Origin: Acidimicrobiaceae bacterium
Lineage (GTDB): Bacteria; Actinomycetota; Acidimicrobiia; Acidimicrobiales; Palsa-688
Length of the DNA: 13,668 nucleotides
Assembly (NCBI GenBank): GCA_003158835.1
Contig: PMLI01000327.1
Coordinates: 1-13,668, forward strand
Direction: 5' to 3'
In this document: piece by piece, positions 1 through 5,078 of the stretch
Layout of the letters: each line of letters begins with the position of its first letter
Numbering within the stretch: position 1 is the first letter of the stretch
Notes under the pieces: generated by a model
What the model was told of the DNA's origin: nothing
Database searches by the model: none
The model's input: only the letters and a program-made list of their open reading frames with translations
Position numbers and translations under genes: made by a program

Positions 1-137
1 CGGTAGCGACCGGCGCGCGTCATGACCAAGGCTTCGGCGTCCCGTCGGTCCAGTTGCACGTCCCCGCGCTCGAGCGCCGGGAGGACCCCGCTCGGGCCTC
101 GCAGGAAAGAGGAGTAGGGCACTTCAGTCACGGCCAT
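1..137 (-). CDS. Phd-like antitoxin-type protein (partial, N-terminal 45 residues)
   Basis: The minus strand from an ATG at 135-137 is open to the left edge, giving 45 visible residues. They begin MAVTEVPYSSFLRGP and continue with an ALERGDVQLDRRDAEAL segment. This layout (short N-terminal strand, helix, then a basic 'RRDAEAL' strand) resembles the actinobacterial prevent-host-death antitoxins that bind DNA and neutralise a small RNase toxin. The C-terminal toxin-binding part and any toxin gene lie outside the window. A well-spaced promoter ends 6 nt before the ATG, so translation is probably leaderless. The family call is by resemblance of a short fragment; the reading frame itself is more certain than the function. 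Confidence 0.6.
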   Translation of the reverse strand, partial: MAVTEVPYSSFLRGPSGVLPALERGDVQLDRRDAEALVMTRAGRY

Positions 138-143
138 GTGATC

Positions 144-171
144 ATGGTATCTGAAGTACTGCAGATGTCCA
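144..171 (-). promoter_or_regulatory. Sigma70-type promoter of the Phd-like gene, leaderless
   Basis: On the minus strand TGGACA (171-166) and TACCAT (149-144) are separated by 16 nt. The ATG starts 6 nt after the -10 box, so the transcript should begin at or next to the start codon. No Shine-Dalgarno sequence is visible, which fits a leaderless message. Confidence 0.5.
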
Positions 172-310
172 GTCGACAAAGCCACGCCGTGCAATAACGT
201 GCAATAGTGACACGGCACGACGTGTCGCTCGGTGTGAGTCCGTGGCACCGCACGTATGACTTGACCTGCGCAGACGCGAAACTGAGCACGTGGGGGAGTA
301 GCCGGGACCA

Positions 311-364
311 ACTTGAGGTGCTAGTGGGAGCAATCCCGTGGGGGTCAAGTCCCCCCCTCCGACA
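311..364 (+). pseudogene. 3'-half remnant of tRNA-Leu(GAG), att-like scar
   Basis: The stretch reads like the 3' half of a class II tRNA. It has an anticodon loop TTGAGGT (anticodon GAG) followed by the 3' anticodon stem GCTAG, then a long variable arm pairing GGGA with TCCC, then a T-arm GGGGG..CCCCC. One T is missing from the expected TTCAAGT loop. It ends in an acceptor-like strand CTCCGAC. The 5' anticodon stem should be CTAGC but the sequence is CCAAC, and no D-arm or 5' acceptor strand precedes it, so the gene is not functional. tRNA 3' halves are typical attachment sites for tyrosine-recombinase elements. No integrase is visible in the window. Identification is by eye from tRNA-Leu structure. 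Confidence 0.6.
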
Positions 365-410
365 TCGGTCTTGACGTGCTGGAATGTTCGGTTGTCCCCC
401 CGGTCTATAA

Positions 411-1124
411 CTAAATCCCAAGGCCGAATCCCCGTTCAGGCGACGGCGCTTGCTCTCGAATTAGCCCCCGCTCAACGGCGGCGGCAAGGGTCGTTTGCCA
501 TTCGGTCTCAACTTGGCGGAGCCGAGAGCGGTCCCGTGGCCCCAGCCCGGGCTCACCGGCGAGGAACTCGAAGGCCCGCTTGAGAAGCGTTTCTACCTGA
601 GAGGGGCTCCGGGCGGACGCGAGGGCGATCACGGTCGGTACCGAGGCCGTCGTCGGGTCTCCGAGCAGCTGCAAGATCTCATGGCGGTCTTTGCGCCCGG
701 GGAGGCTGTCGGGCCGGTCGAGGAGCGCGGCGATCTTGGTGGCGGTGTGGGCGGGCGCGGCGAGCACGCGGTAACCGTTCAGCATTTCTGCCTGTAGTTG
801 AACTTGCTCGACCCTTAGTTGGAGGTTTGCACCGAGACGGGACTGGTAGGGGACGTACAAGTCGAGGTGGACCGACCGCCAGGTGCCACGCCATTTGGTC
901 CCGGCGAGGTGGTGCGACGCCAAGAGGTCGTCAGCCATCGTCCCCAACAAGGCCAGGTCCTGGTGGCTGACGATCAGGTGGATGTCGTAGCTCATCGGCC
1001 CTCCGGTGCGCACCCACGAGCCCCAGCCCCCGATGAGCACCGCGTCAGGCACGGCGGCCAGTACCTCGTCGAGGACGGAGCGCGAGAGCTCCGTCTGCTC
1101 AGACGAGTAGAACGGGTTCGTCAC
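411..1124 (-). CDS. AbiEii-like nucleotidyltransferase (toxin-type), motif I altered
   Basis: A 237-residue protein starting at GTG 1124. Three blocks match the minimal nucleotidyltransferase fold of AbiEii/AbiGii toxins of type IV toxin-antitoxin systems: a GGW motif at 32-34 followed by DIHLIV at 47-52; a LDLYVP strand with Asp88; and a helix with K130..LLDRP..KDRHEIL (145-151), the usual third motif. The expected motif I is DID; here the second Asp is His49, so activity may be lost or changed. Family members usually transfer nucleotides to RNA or protein and block growth. The start lies 26 bp inside the end of the upstream AbiEi-like gene, implying translational coupling. A truncated second copy is at 12919-13100. 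Family assignment is good; the biological target is unknown. Confidence 0.75.
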   Translation of the reverse strand: MTNPFYSSEQTELSRSVLDEVLAAVPDAVLIGGWGSWVRTGGPMSYDIHLIVSHQDLALLGTMADDLLASHHLAGTKWRGTWRSVHLDLYVPYQSRLGANLQLRVEQVQLQAEMLNGYRVLAAPAHTATKIAALLDRPDSLPGRKDRHEILQLLGDPTTASVPTVIALASARSPSQVETLLKRAFEFLAGEPGLGPRDRSRLRQVETEWQTTLAAAVERGLIREQAPSPERGFGLGI

Positions 1125-1242
1125 TGTTAGCCACGCGTTTCAACTCGAGTTCCGCAACGAAGCGGGCGGCCTGCCAGCCCGGCAGCGAGAACAGGTCTGC
1201 GTACGCCTGCGAAAACGGTGTGACCCTCCCGTAGCGGACCAG
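943..1242. repeat. Left copy of a ~300-bp imperfect direct repeat
   Basis: This block aligns without gaps, at a constant offset of 11,976 bp, with 12919-13218. By hand count there are 31 differences in the 292 positions from 951 to 1242, about 89% identity. Similarity stops sharply on both sides. It covers the 5' part of the AbiEii-like gene and the 3' part of the AbiEi-like gene. Confidence 0.9.
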
Positions 1243-1719
1243 GAGCGGGTCCGGCTCGGCGATCAGGACCTCTGTGCCTTGTCCCGCCGGCGCAGACGGC
1301 AGGTCCGGTAGACCGGGGTCACCGTAGAACAGGACACTGTTGTACTCAGCGATCGCGTTGGCACCTCCGAGATGGGCGACCACGGCCCCGAAACCTCCGA
1401 GGACGACTTCCGGGCTTGCGGCGAGGCGCTCAACCTCGACAGCGCGCAGCGCGACCCAGGACCTCCTGGCGATATCCCGTTGTACGTGGCGGTGCGCTGC
1501 GAAGAGTACTAGGAGCCGGGCCGGGTCGAGCACCTGGAGGCCGTCCAAGGCGCTCACGCTCATCGCTCCGATCTCGACGGGATGAGCCAGTGAGCGGTGG
1601 GTTGTCGAGATAGGCGTACCCAGCTCAGCGGCCAGGGCGCTGAGCGACGGCCACCGCCGGCGTCCTTCCCGGGCACCGACCAGTAAGTGCCGCCACACAG
1701 CCTCGACGACTGGCATCAT
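1099..1719 (-). CDS. AbiEi-like antitoxin / transcriptional repressor
   Basis: A protein of about 206 residues encoded directly before the AbiEii-like gene and overlapping it by 26 bp. Near the N-terminus the segment WPSLSALAAELGTPISTTHR looks like a winged helix-turn-helix; the rest resembles the C-terminal part of AbiEi-type antitoxins. In type IV systems the antitoxin does not bind the toxin but represses the operon and counteracts toxin activity. The frame is open up to an ATG at 1779, but I prefer the ATG pair at 1719/1716 because GAGGAG ends one base before 1719. The second ATG has the better spacing (4 nt). The earlier start would put the inverted repeats at 1739-1760 inside the gene. 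The last 47 codons recur at 13075-13218. Confidence 0.7.
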   Translation of the reverse strand: MMPVVEAVWRHLLVGAREGRRRWPSLSALAAELGTPISTTHRSLAHPVEIGAMSVSALDGLQVLDPARLLVLFAAHRHVQRDIARRSWVALRAVEVERLAASPEVVLGGFGAVVAHLGGANAIAEYNSVLFYGDPGLPDLPSAPAGQGTEVLIAEPDPLLVRYGRVTPFSQAYADLFSLPGWQAARFVAELELKRVANSDEPVLLV

Positions 1720-1738
1720 GCTCCTCAGCGTACACCGT

Positions 1739-1760
1739 TTCCACACTTTAGTGGAAGTGT
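1739..1760. promoter_or_regulatory. Overlapping inverted repeats, probable AbiEi-type operator
   Basis: Two perfect inverted repeats overlap: TTCCAC-N6-GTGGAA at 1739-1756 and ACACTT-N6-AAGTGT at 1743-1760. They end 20 bp upstream of the preferred start of the AbiEi-like gene, where its promoter must be. AbiEi-type antitoxins are known to repress their own operon through inverted repeats, so this is the natural operator candidate. Confidence 0.55.
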
Positions 1761-1935
1761 TCAGTTCGCCTGCAGTCACGCCCCAATCGGCGCCGGGGGG
1801 CGAGCTGCGCCGCGGCTCAAAGAAGGGATGCCGATCGAAGCATGCCAGGGTCGTTGGGCGAAGTCACGCAAAAGGCCCAGGTTACGCCCCAGGTAGCCAT
1901 AGGTCAGCGATGCCAACCTGGCGTGGAGTTTTGTA

Positions 1936-1956
1936 CCAAGTCCCCCTTCCGACACG
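1936..1956 (+). repeat. Possible second att-like copy of the tRNA-Leu 3' end
   Basis: CAAGTCCCCCTTCCGACA at 1937-1954 resembles the tRNA-Leu remnant end CAAGTCCCCCCCTCCGACA at 346-364, in the same orientation, with two fewer C and one T inserted. No tRNA arm precedes it. The two copies bracket the AbiE-like pair. The match is short and C-rich, so chance is possible. Confidence 0.3.
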
Positions 1957-1971
1957 CTCCCGGCTCGCAGC

Positions 1972-2178
1972 TATGACGAGGCTTCGGCGACCCGCCGTGC
2001 ACGCCTACCCGTTGCCGCCCGGAGCGACAGGGTGGTCTTCGGCCAGACCTACAGGCTCGCGGTTCAGGTGATGGAACGCCGGGAGATCCTCAGCCTTTCA
2101 CCCATACTGAGCTCGCCGAGAAGACCGGCATCGACCAGGGCGACATCAGCAGGATCGAGCGTGGCTCTACGCTCCGCG
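1972..2178 (+). pseudogene. Frameshifted XRE/HigA-type helix-turn-helix antitoxin remnant
   Basis: Two plus-strand frames together resemble an XRE-family antitoxin. The first, from 1972, reads YDEASATRRARLPV and then VVFGQTYRLAVQVMERREIL, ending near 2097. The second, from about 2097, reads TELAEKTGIDQGDISRIERG, a textbook XRE helix-turn-helix. The join needs a frameshift between 2092 and 2100. After the HTH the usual tail (a proline/threonine segment and the final helices) is missing and the frame runs into unrelated sequence. No ATG with a ribosome site precedes it. Intact relatives pair with RelE/HigB-type toxins; no toxin is visible here. The HTH match is strong, the boundaries approximate. 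Confidence 0.6.
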
Positions 2179-2256
2179 AACACGACCCGATCGTGAGTGC
2201 CGTAACGCTCGAACGTCCACAGATCACGAGTGACGTAGTCCTCCGTGCGCTCCAAG

Positions 2257-2409
2257 ATGCCGAGAACCTCATTCAGACCTCCGGACCGACGAGCGCTGTG
2301 GGCCCGGGCCCACCCGGTGCTCCACGACTACCTCATCGCTGTTTGCGACGGTGCGGGTGTCGCCCGCGGGGAGCGTGAGGTCAACTACCTCGATGCCAAG
2401 CTCTCGTGA
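2257..2409 (+). CDS. Short unassigned ORF, possible gene fragment
   Basis: An open frame of 50 codons from ATG 2257 to TGA 2409. It contains RRALWARAHPVLHDYLIAVC and ends GEREVNYLDAKLS. Composition looks protein-like, and it lies directly after the XRE remnant in a stretch without an intact gene. There is no convincing ribosome site and I do not recognise the sequence. It could be the 3' end of a gene whose 5' part was lost, or a chance frame in high-GC DNA. Confidence 0.22.
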   Translation: MPRTSFRPPDRRALWARAHPVLHDYLIAVCDGAGVARGEREVNYLDAKLS

Positions 2410-2410
2410 G

Positions 2411-2428
2411 GCTACCCGGCCGGGTAGC
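2411..2428 (-). terminator. Perfect 18-bp palindrome over the VOC stop codon, probable terminator
   Basis: GCTACCCGGCCGGGTAGC is a perfect palindrome and can fold as a 7-bp stem with a GGCC loop. It contains the last codons and the TAG stop (2414-2412) of the VOC gene, the last gene of the ArsR operon. No U-tract follows on the minus strand, as is common in high-GC bacteria. Confidence 0.45.
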
Positions 2429-2855
2429 TCGGACAGTTGAACATCCACCGGATCCCGTACCGGTCGGCGCAGGTCCCCCAGTACGCGCCCCACGGCATGT
2501 CCATGAGGCCGAACTGGTCGCTCCCGCCATCGGACAGGAGCTTGAACAGTCGCTCGGTCTCGGCGCGGTCCTCGAGCTCGAGGTTGATCGTCATCGAGTT
2601 GCCGAGGCGGCGCTCATGGCCGAGCGACTCGAGCATGTCGGTCCCCATGATGACGTGGCCCGCCAGGATCGGGAGCTCGACGTGCATGACCATCTCCTTC
2701 TCGGCCTCAGACAGCTCGGGCTGGCCGGGGGAGGGGGGCATGTCGCCCATCCGGGAGATCGGGGCGAGGAACTCGGTGCCGAACACCGACTTGTAGAAGT
2801 TGAACGCCTCCTCGGTGTTCCCCATGAAGTTGAGGTAGGTGCTGACTCGGGGCAT
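2412..2855 (-). CDS. PhnB-like VOC (glyoxalase/bleomycin resistance fold) protein
   Basis: A 147-residue protein starting MPRVSTYLNFMGNTEEAFNF, the typical opening of PhnB-like members of the vicinal oxygen chelate superfamily. Other family-like elements are FYKSVFGTEF, a central acidic helix (ELSEAEKEMVMHVEL), GHVIMGTDM and the C-terminal DMPWGAYWGTCADRYGIRW. Length is normal. The fold forms paired beta-alpha-beta-beta-beta modules; substrates of this subgroup are generally unknown. AAAGGA lies 6 nt before the ATG. It is the third gene of an operon, 36 nt after the SRPBCC gene, and its stop codon sits in a palindromic hairpin. ArsR-AHSA1-PhnB-like clusters are common in actinobacteria, so this is ordinary chromosomal-type content. 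Confidence 0.88.
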   Translation of the reverse strand: MPRVSTYLNFMGNTEEAFNFYKSVFGTEFLAPISRMGDMPPSPGQPELSEAEKEMVMHVELPILAGHVIMGTDMLESLGHERRLGNSMTINLELEDRAETERLFKLLSDGGSDQFGLMDMPWGAYWGTCADRYGIRWMFNCPSYPAG

Positions 2856-2891
2856 CGGCTGTCCTTTCTGTCTCGTGGTGTCGTTGTTGGC

Positions 2892-3386
2892 TCAGGCTGA
2901 CGCTGTGGCCAGGAGCCCGTCGATCTGGCCGATCGCCTGGGCCATCCCCTCGGCCATACCCATGCCGAGCATCGTCTCCATCTGCGCGAGATCGACGAAG
3001 CGCGAGACCGCGGTCATCTTCGTGCGTGTCCCGATCGCCTCGAACGTCACGTACCCCGACATCGGCGGCATCCCGGGCGTCGGCTCGCCGTCGGGCCCAG
3101 CGAGGCCGTTCGCGAAGTCGATCCGGTTCGGCTTGTCGATCGCTTGCATTTGCCAGTAGCCACTGTGGGTCTCACCGTCAGGCCCGGTCATGTGATAGCG
3201 GGACTCGCCGCCGACGACGAAGTCGTGGCGGGTGAAGGTGGCCGGCCACGACGGTGGCCCCCACCACCGCTCGAGCTTGTGCGGGTCCTCCCACACCGTC
3301 CACACCTGCTCGGGTGTGGCGTCGAACTCGGCGACGAGGGTCAGGGTGAGGTTCTCGGGGCCCTTGGTGGTGCTGATCACGGTCAC
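2892..3386 (-). CDS. SRPBCC family protein, AHSA1-like (START-like fold)
   Basis: A 164-residue protein with the hallmarks of the AHSA1-like branch of the SRPBCC superfamily: AEFDATPEQVWTVWEDPHKL near the N-terminus, ERWWGPPSW, then YHMTGPDGETHSGYWQ in the central sheet. A long C-terminal helix (residues about 130-160) closes the hydrophobic cavity. Such proteins bind small hydrophobic ligands; the ligand here is unknown. The start is GTG 3386, overlapping the ArsR stop (GTGA), with AAGGAG 7 nt upstream inside the ArsR gene. Pairing with an ArsR regulator is a standing association for this family and suggests common induction. Confidence 0.88.
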   Translation of the reverse strand: MTVISTTKGPENLTLTLVAEFDATPEQVWTVWEDPHKLERWWGPPSWPATFTRHDFVVGGESRYHMTGPDGETHSGYWQMQAIDKPNRIDFANGLAGPDGEPTPGMPPMSGYVTFEAIGTRTKMTAVSRFVDLAQMETMLGMGMAEGMAQAIGQIDGLLATASA

Positions 3387-3736
3387 GGCTGTTCTCCTTC
3401 ATCGGCTGTTGCGAGGACGTCGGCAATTCGGTTGGCTCGGACGGTCCACAGCGCCTCGTACTGGTCGAGGAGCGCGATCGCTTTCGCAATGGTGGGGCCG
3501 TTGGCGTGCACGATCTGCTCCCTTCCGCGGCGCTCCTTGGTGACGAGCGCCGCCCGGTCCAGCACCGCGATGTGCTTTTGCACCGCGGTGAGGCTGATCG
3601 AGTAGTGCCGGGATAAGGCAGAGATCGACTCGTCGCCGCGGATCGCACGGCCGAGGATGTCCCTCCGGGTCACGTCGGCGAGCGCGCGGAAGATCCGGTC
3701 GAACTCCGCTTCGGTCAGTGGTGTACCTACAACCAT
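3383..3736 (-). CDS. ArsR-family winged-helix regulator
   Basis: A 117-residue regulator. The helix-turn-helix covers residues about 37-62 (ISALSRHYSISLTAVQKHI), followed by a wing at 66-76 (TKERRGREQ); the N-terminus has IFRALADVTRRDIL, the standard ArsR opening. No metal-binding Cys pair is visible, which fits the subgroup linked to AHSA1 genes rather than metal sensors. It leads the operon with the SRPBCC and VOC genes. The ATG at 3736 lies inside a perfect palindrome and 8 nt after a -10 box, so the mRNA is probably leaderless or nearly so and self-repression by occupying the promoter is likely. Confidence 0.9.
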   Translation of the reverse strand: MVVGTPLTEAEFDRIFRALADVTRRDILGRAIRGDESISALSRHYSISLTAVQKHIAVLDRAALVTKERRGREQIVHANGPTIAKAIALLDQYEALWTVRANRIADVLATADEGEQP

Positions 3737-3746
3737 ACGGTTGTAG
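3727..3746. promoter_or_regulatory. Perfect palindromic ArsR operator over the start codon
   Basis: CTACAACC-ATAC-GGTTGTAG is a perfect inverted repeat with 8-bp arms. It overlaps the end of the -10 box, the predicted transcription start and the ArsR ATG. Position and symmetry fit a dimeric winged-helix autorepressor. Confidence 0.75.
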
Positions 3747-3773
3747 ATTAGCCATGCGGGATTGCCCTCGCAA
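3745..3773 (-). promoter_or_regulatory. Sigma70-type promoter of the ArsR-SRPBCC-VOC operon
   Basis: TTGCGA (3773-3768) and TAATCT (3750-3745) are spaced exactly 17 nt. The predicted start of transcription is at or within two bases of the ATG at 3736, and no ribosome binding site exists, so the first gene should be leaderless. Confidence 0.7.
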
Positions 3774-3969
3774 GGGGCGACAAAGTCGCTTCCTCGCCCG
3801 ACCTGCGGAACGCGTAGTGGCGTGGGTAGCCGGCCCGGACACCCTCAAGCCAGACGGTGCCGGCATCGTTGTTCCCGCTGAGCGCAAGCGCCTCGGCGTC
3901 CACCGCTCCTAACCGTTCCTCTAGTTCGTCGAGGAACGGCCCAAGGGCGCGGACGTCCCCTGTGGCCAT
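3748..3969 (-). CDS. Small hypothetical protein, doubtful
   Basis: A 73-codon minus-strand frame starting ATGGCCACAGGG at 3969, with an amphipathic helix FLDELEERLGAVDAEALAL and a C-terminal part containing GYPRHYAFRRSGEEATLSPL. Composition is protein-like, but there is no ribosome site, the frame runs through the ArsR promoter, and it contains the 9-bp inverted repeat at 3913-3939. It may be a gene fragment. I do not recognise it. Confidence 0.33.
   Translation of the reverse strand: MATGDVRALGPFLDELEERLGAVDAEALALSGNNDAGTVWLEGVRAGYPRHYAFRRSGEEATLSPLARAIPHG
3913..3939. promoter_or_regulatory. Perfect 9-bp inverted repeat upstream of the TPR/fusion operon
   Basis: CCGTTCCTC and GAGGAACGG are exact reverse complements separated by 9 nt. 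The repeat lies about 70 bp before the TPR gene start, between two divergent transcription units. It could be an operator or hairpin for the core operon, or a by-product of the overlapping frame. Confidence 0.35.
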
Positions 3970-4010
3970 GTCGCTGATGCTCGCACATCCGAGCGACAGC
4001 GAGGGCTCTG

Positions 4011-5066
4011 ATGGCTCACCAGGCCTGGCAGACCTCTATAGCCGCCACCTACCGGTCACGTGGCGAGCTGGGGTTGGTAACGTCAGGCAAGGTGCCGGGC
4101 TACGACGAACTGGACGAAGCGCTCAAGCTCAAGCGCGCCGGGGAACTGGACAAGGCCGTTATCGCCCTCGAAGGCCTGCTGACGCGCCAGCCTTCGCACG
4201 CCCTGGCCCTCGCGCACCTGGCTGAGGTCCAGCTTCGCCGGGGCCGGCGCACAGAGGCGGCGCAGTGCCTCGACCGGGCCGATGCCGTCGCCGGCACTAC
4301 GGGTTATACCGCCCGTCTCCGCGGTGACCTTCACTACAAGGGCGAGCGCTTTGCCGAGGCAGCCAGGTGCTACCAGGACGCGGACGCCCTCGGGGACAGG
4401 GGGACATGGTCTCTGGTCCAGCTTGCTCGATGCCGGCTCCGCCTGCGCGACATCGAAGGTGCCAGGGGGGCGGCTTCCAAGGCCGTCGAGCGTCAACCCA
4501 ACGACTCGGGCGGCTGGATCGTCCTCGGCGACATCGCAAGACGCGAGAGCCGGTTGGCGGACGCCGAGGAAATGTACTCGCGCGCGCATGAGGTGGCGCC
4601 ACACGACGACTTCGCCTATGCCCGCCTCGTTGAGGCACGCGTGATGGCGTTGCCACCCGACGCCCGGTCCCGTGAGGTGGAAGTCCTCTTGAAGACGACT
4701 GCCCGTGGCAACACCCAGCTCCAGGGCGTGCTCGCCCGGCTACGCACCGGCCAGGGGAAGCTGGACCAGGCGGCCGAGGTGTGGGCCAAGACGCTGACGG
4801 CAAAGGGCGACGCCTACTCCAGGCGGATGTACGCCTTTTCCCTGCTGAAGGCGGCCCGCACTGATGAAGCCGCGGCGCTGCTCGCCCAGTGCCTTGCCGA
4901 CGACCCGACCAACGTCATCGTCTTTCGCAACTACGTCAATCTCCAGCACAAGCGGGAGGCTTTAGCCGAGTTGCGCCGCACGCTCGAAGAACTGCTGCCC
5001 CGGGCCGAGGCGAGGGCGGGGGCGTTCCATGGGGAGCTGCGAAAGCTGCCTCTCCCCGACGCCTAG
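4011..5066 (+). CDS. Tetratricopeptide-repeat (TPR) protein, partner of the ATPase-PglZ fusion
   Basis: A 351-residue protein made almost entirely of helical repeats. TPR-like units are visible at about 32-64 (LKRAGELDKAVIALEGLL), 66-92 (LAEVQLRRGRRTEAAQCL), 100-125 (GERFAEAARCYQDADAL), 136-163, 167-197 (LGDIARRESRLADAEEMYSR), 237-262 (GQGKLDQAAEVWAKTL) and 268-300 (RTDEAAALLAQCLADDP). No signal peptide or membrane segment is seen, so it should be cytoplasmic and act as a protein-binding scaffold. GCGAGGG a few bases before the ATG is a fair ribosome site; a shorter form starting near residue 28 is possible. Its stop lies 12 nt before the fusion gene, which has no good ribosome site, so the two are probably translationally coupled. 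I infer it binds or regulates the fusion protein. Confidence 0.85.
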   Translation: MAHQAWQTSIAATYRSRGELGLVTSGKVPGYDELDEALKLKRAGELDKAVIALEGLLTRQPSHALALAHLAEVQLRRGRRTEAAQCLDRADAVAGTTGYTARLRGDLHYKGERFAEAARCYQDADALGDRGTWSLVQLARCRLRLRDIEGARGAASKAVERQPNDSGGWIVLGDIARRESRLADAEEMYSRAHEVAPHDDFAYARLVEARVMALPPDARSREVEVLLKTTARGNTQLQGVLARLRTGQGKLDQAAEVWAKTLTAKGDAYSRRMYAFSLLKAARTDEAAALLAQCLADDPTNVIVFRNYVNLQHKREALAELRRTLEELLPRAEARAGAFHGELRKLPLPDA

Positions 5067-5078
5067 GCTTCCCGCTCG

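Noticed and set aside
22..1998. Similarity between about 22-48 and 1973-1999 (ATGAC-A-GGCTTCGGCG)
   Set aside because: About 22 of 27 bases match, but one is antisense to the Phd-like gene and the other is sense in the XRE remnant; no shared protein frame and no extension, so probably chance in GC-rich DNA.
2064..2255. Minus-strand 63-codon frame opposite the XRE remnant
   Set aside because: Its second half is the antisense of a textbook helix-turn-helix, so the plus strand is the better reading; no ribosome site or recognisable motif.
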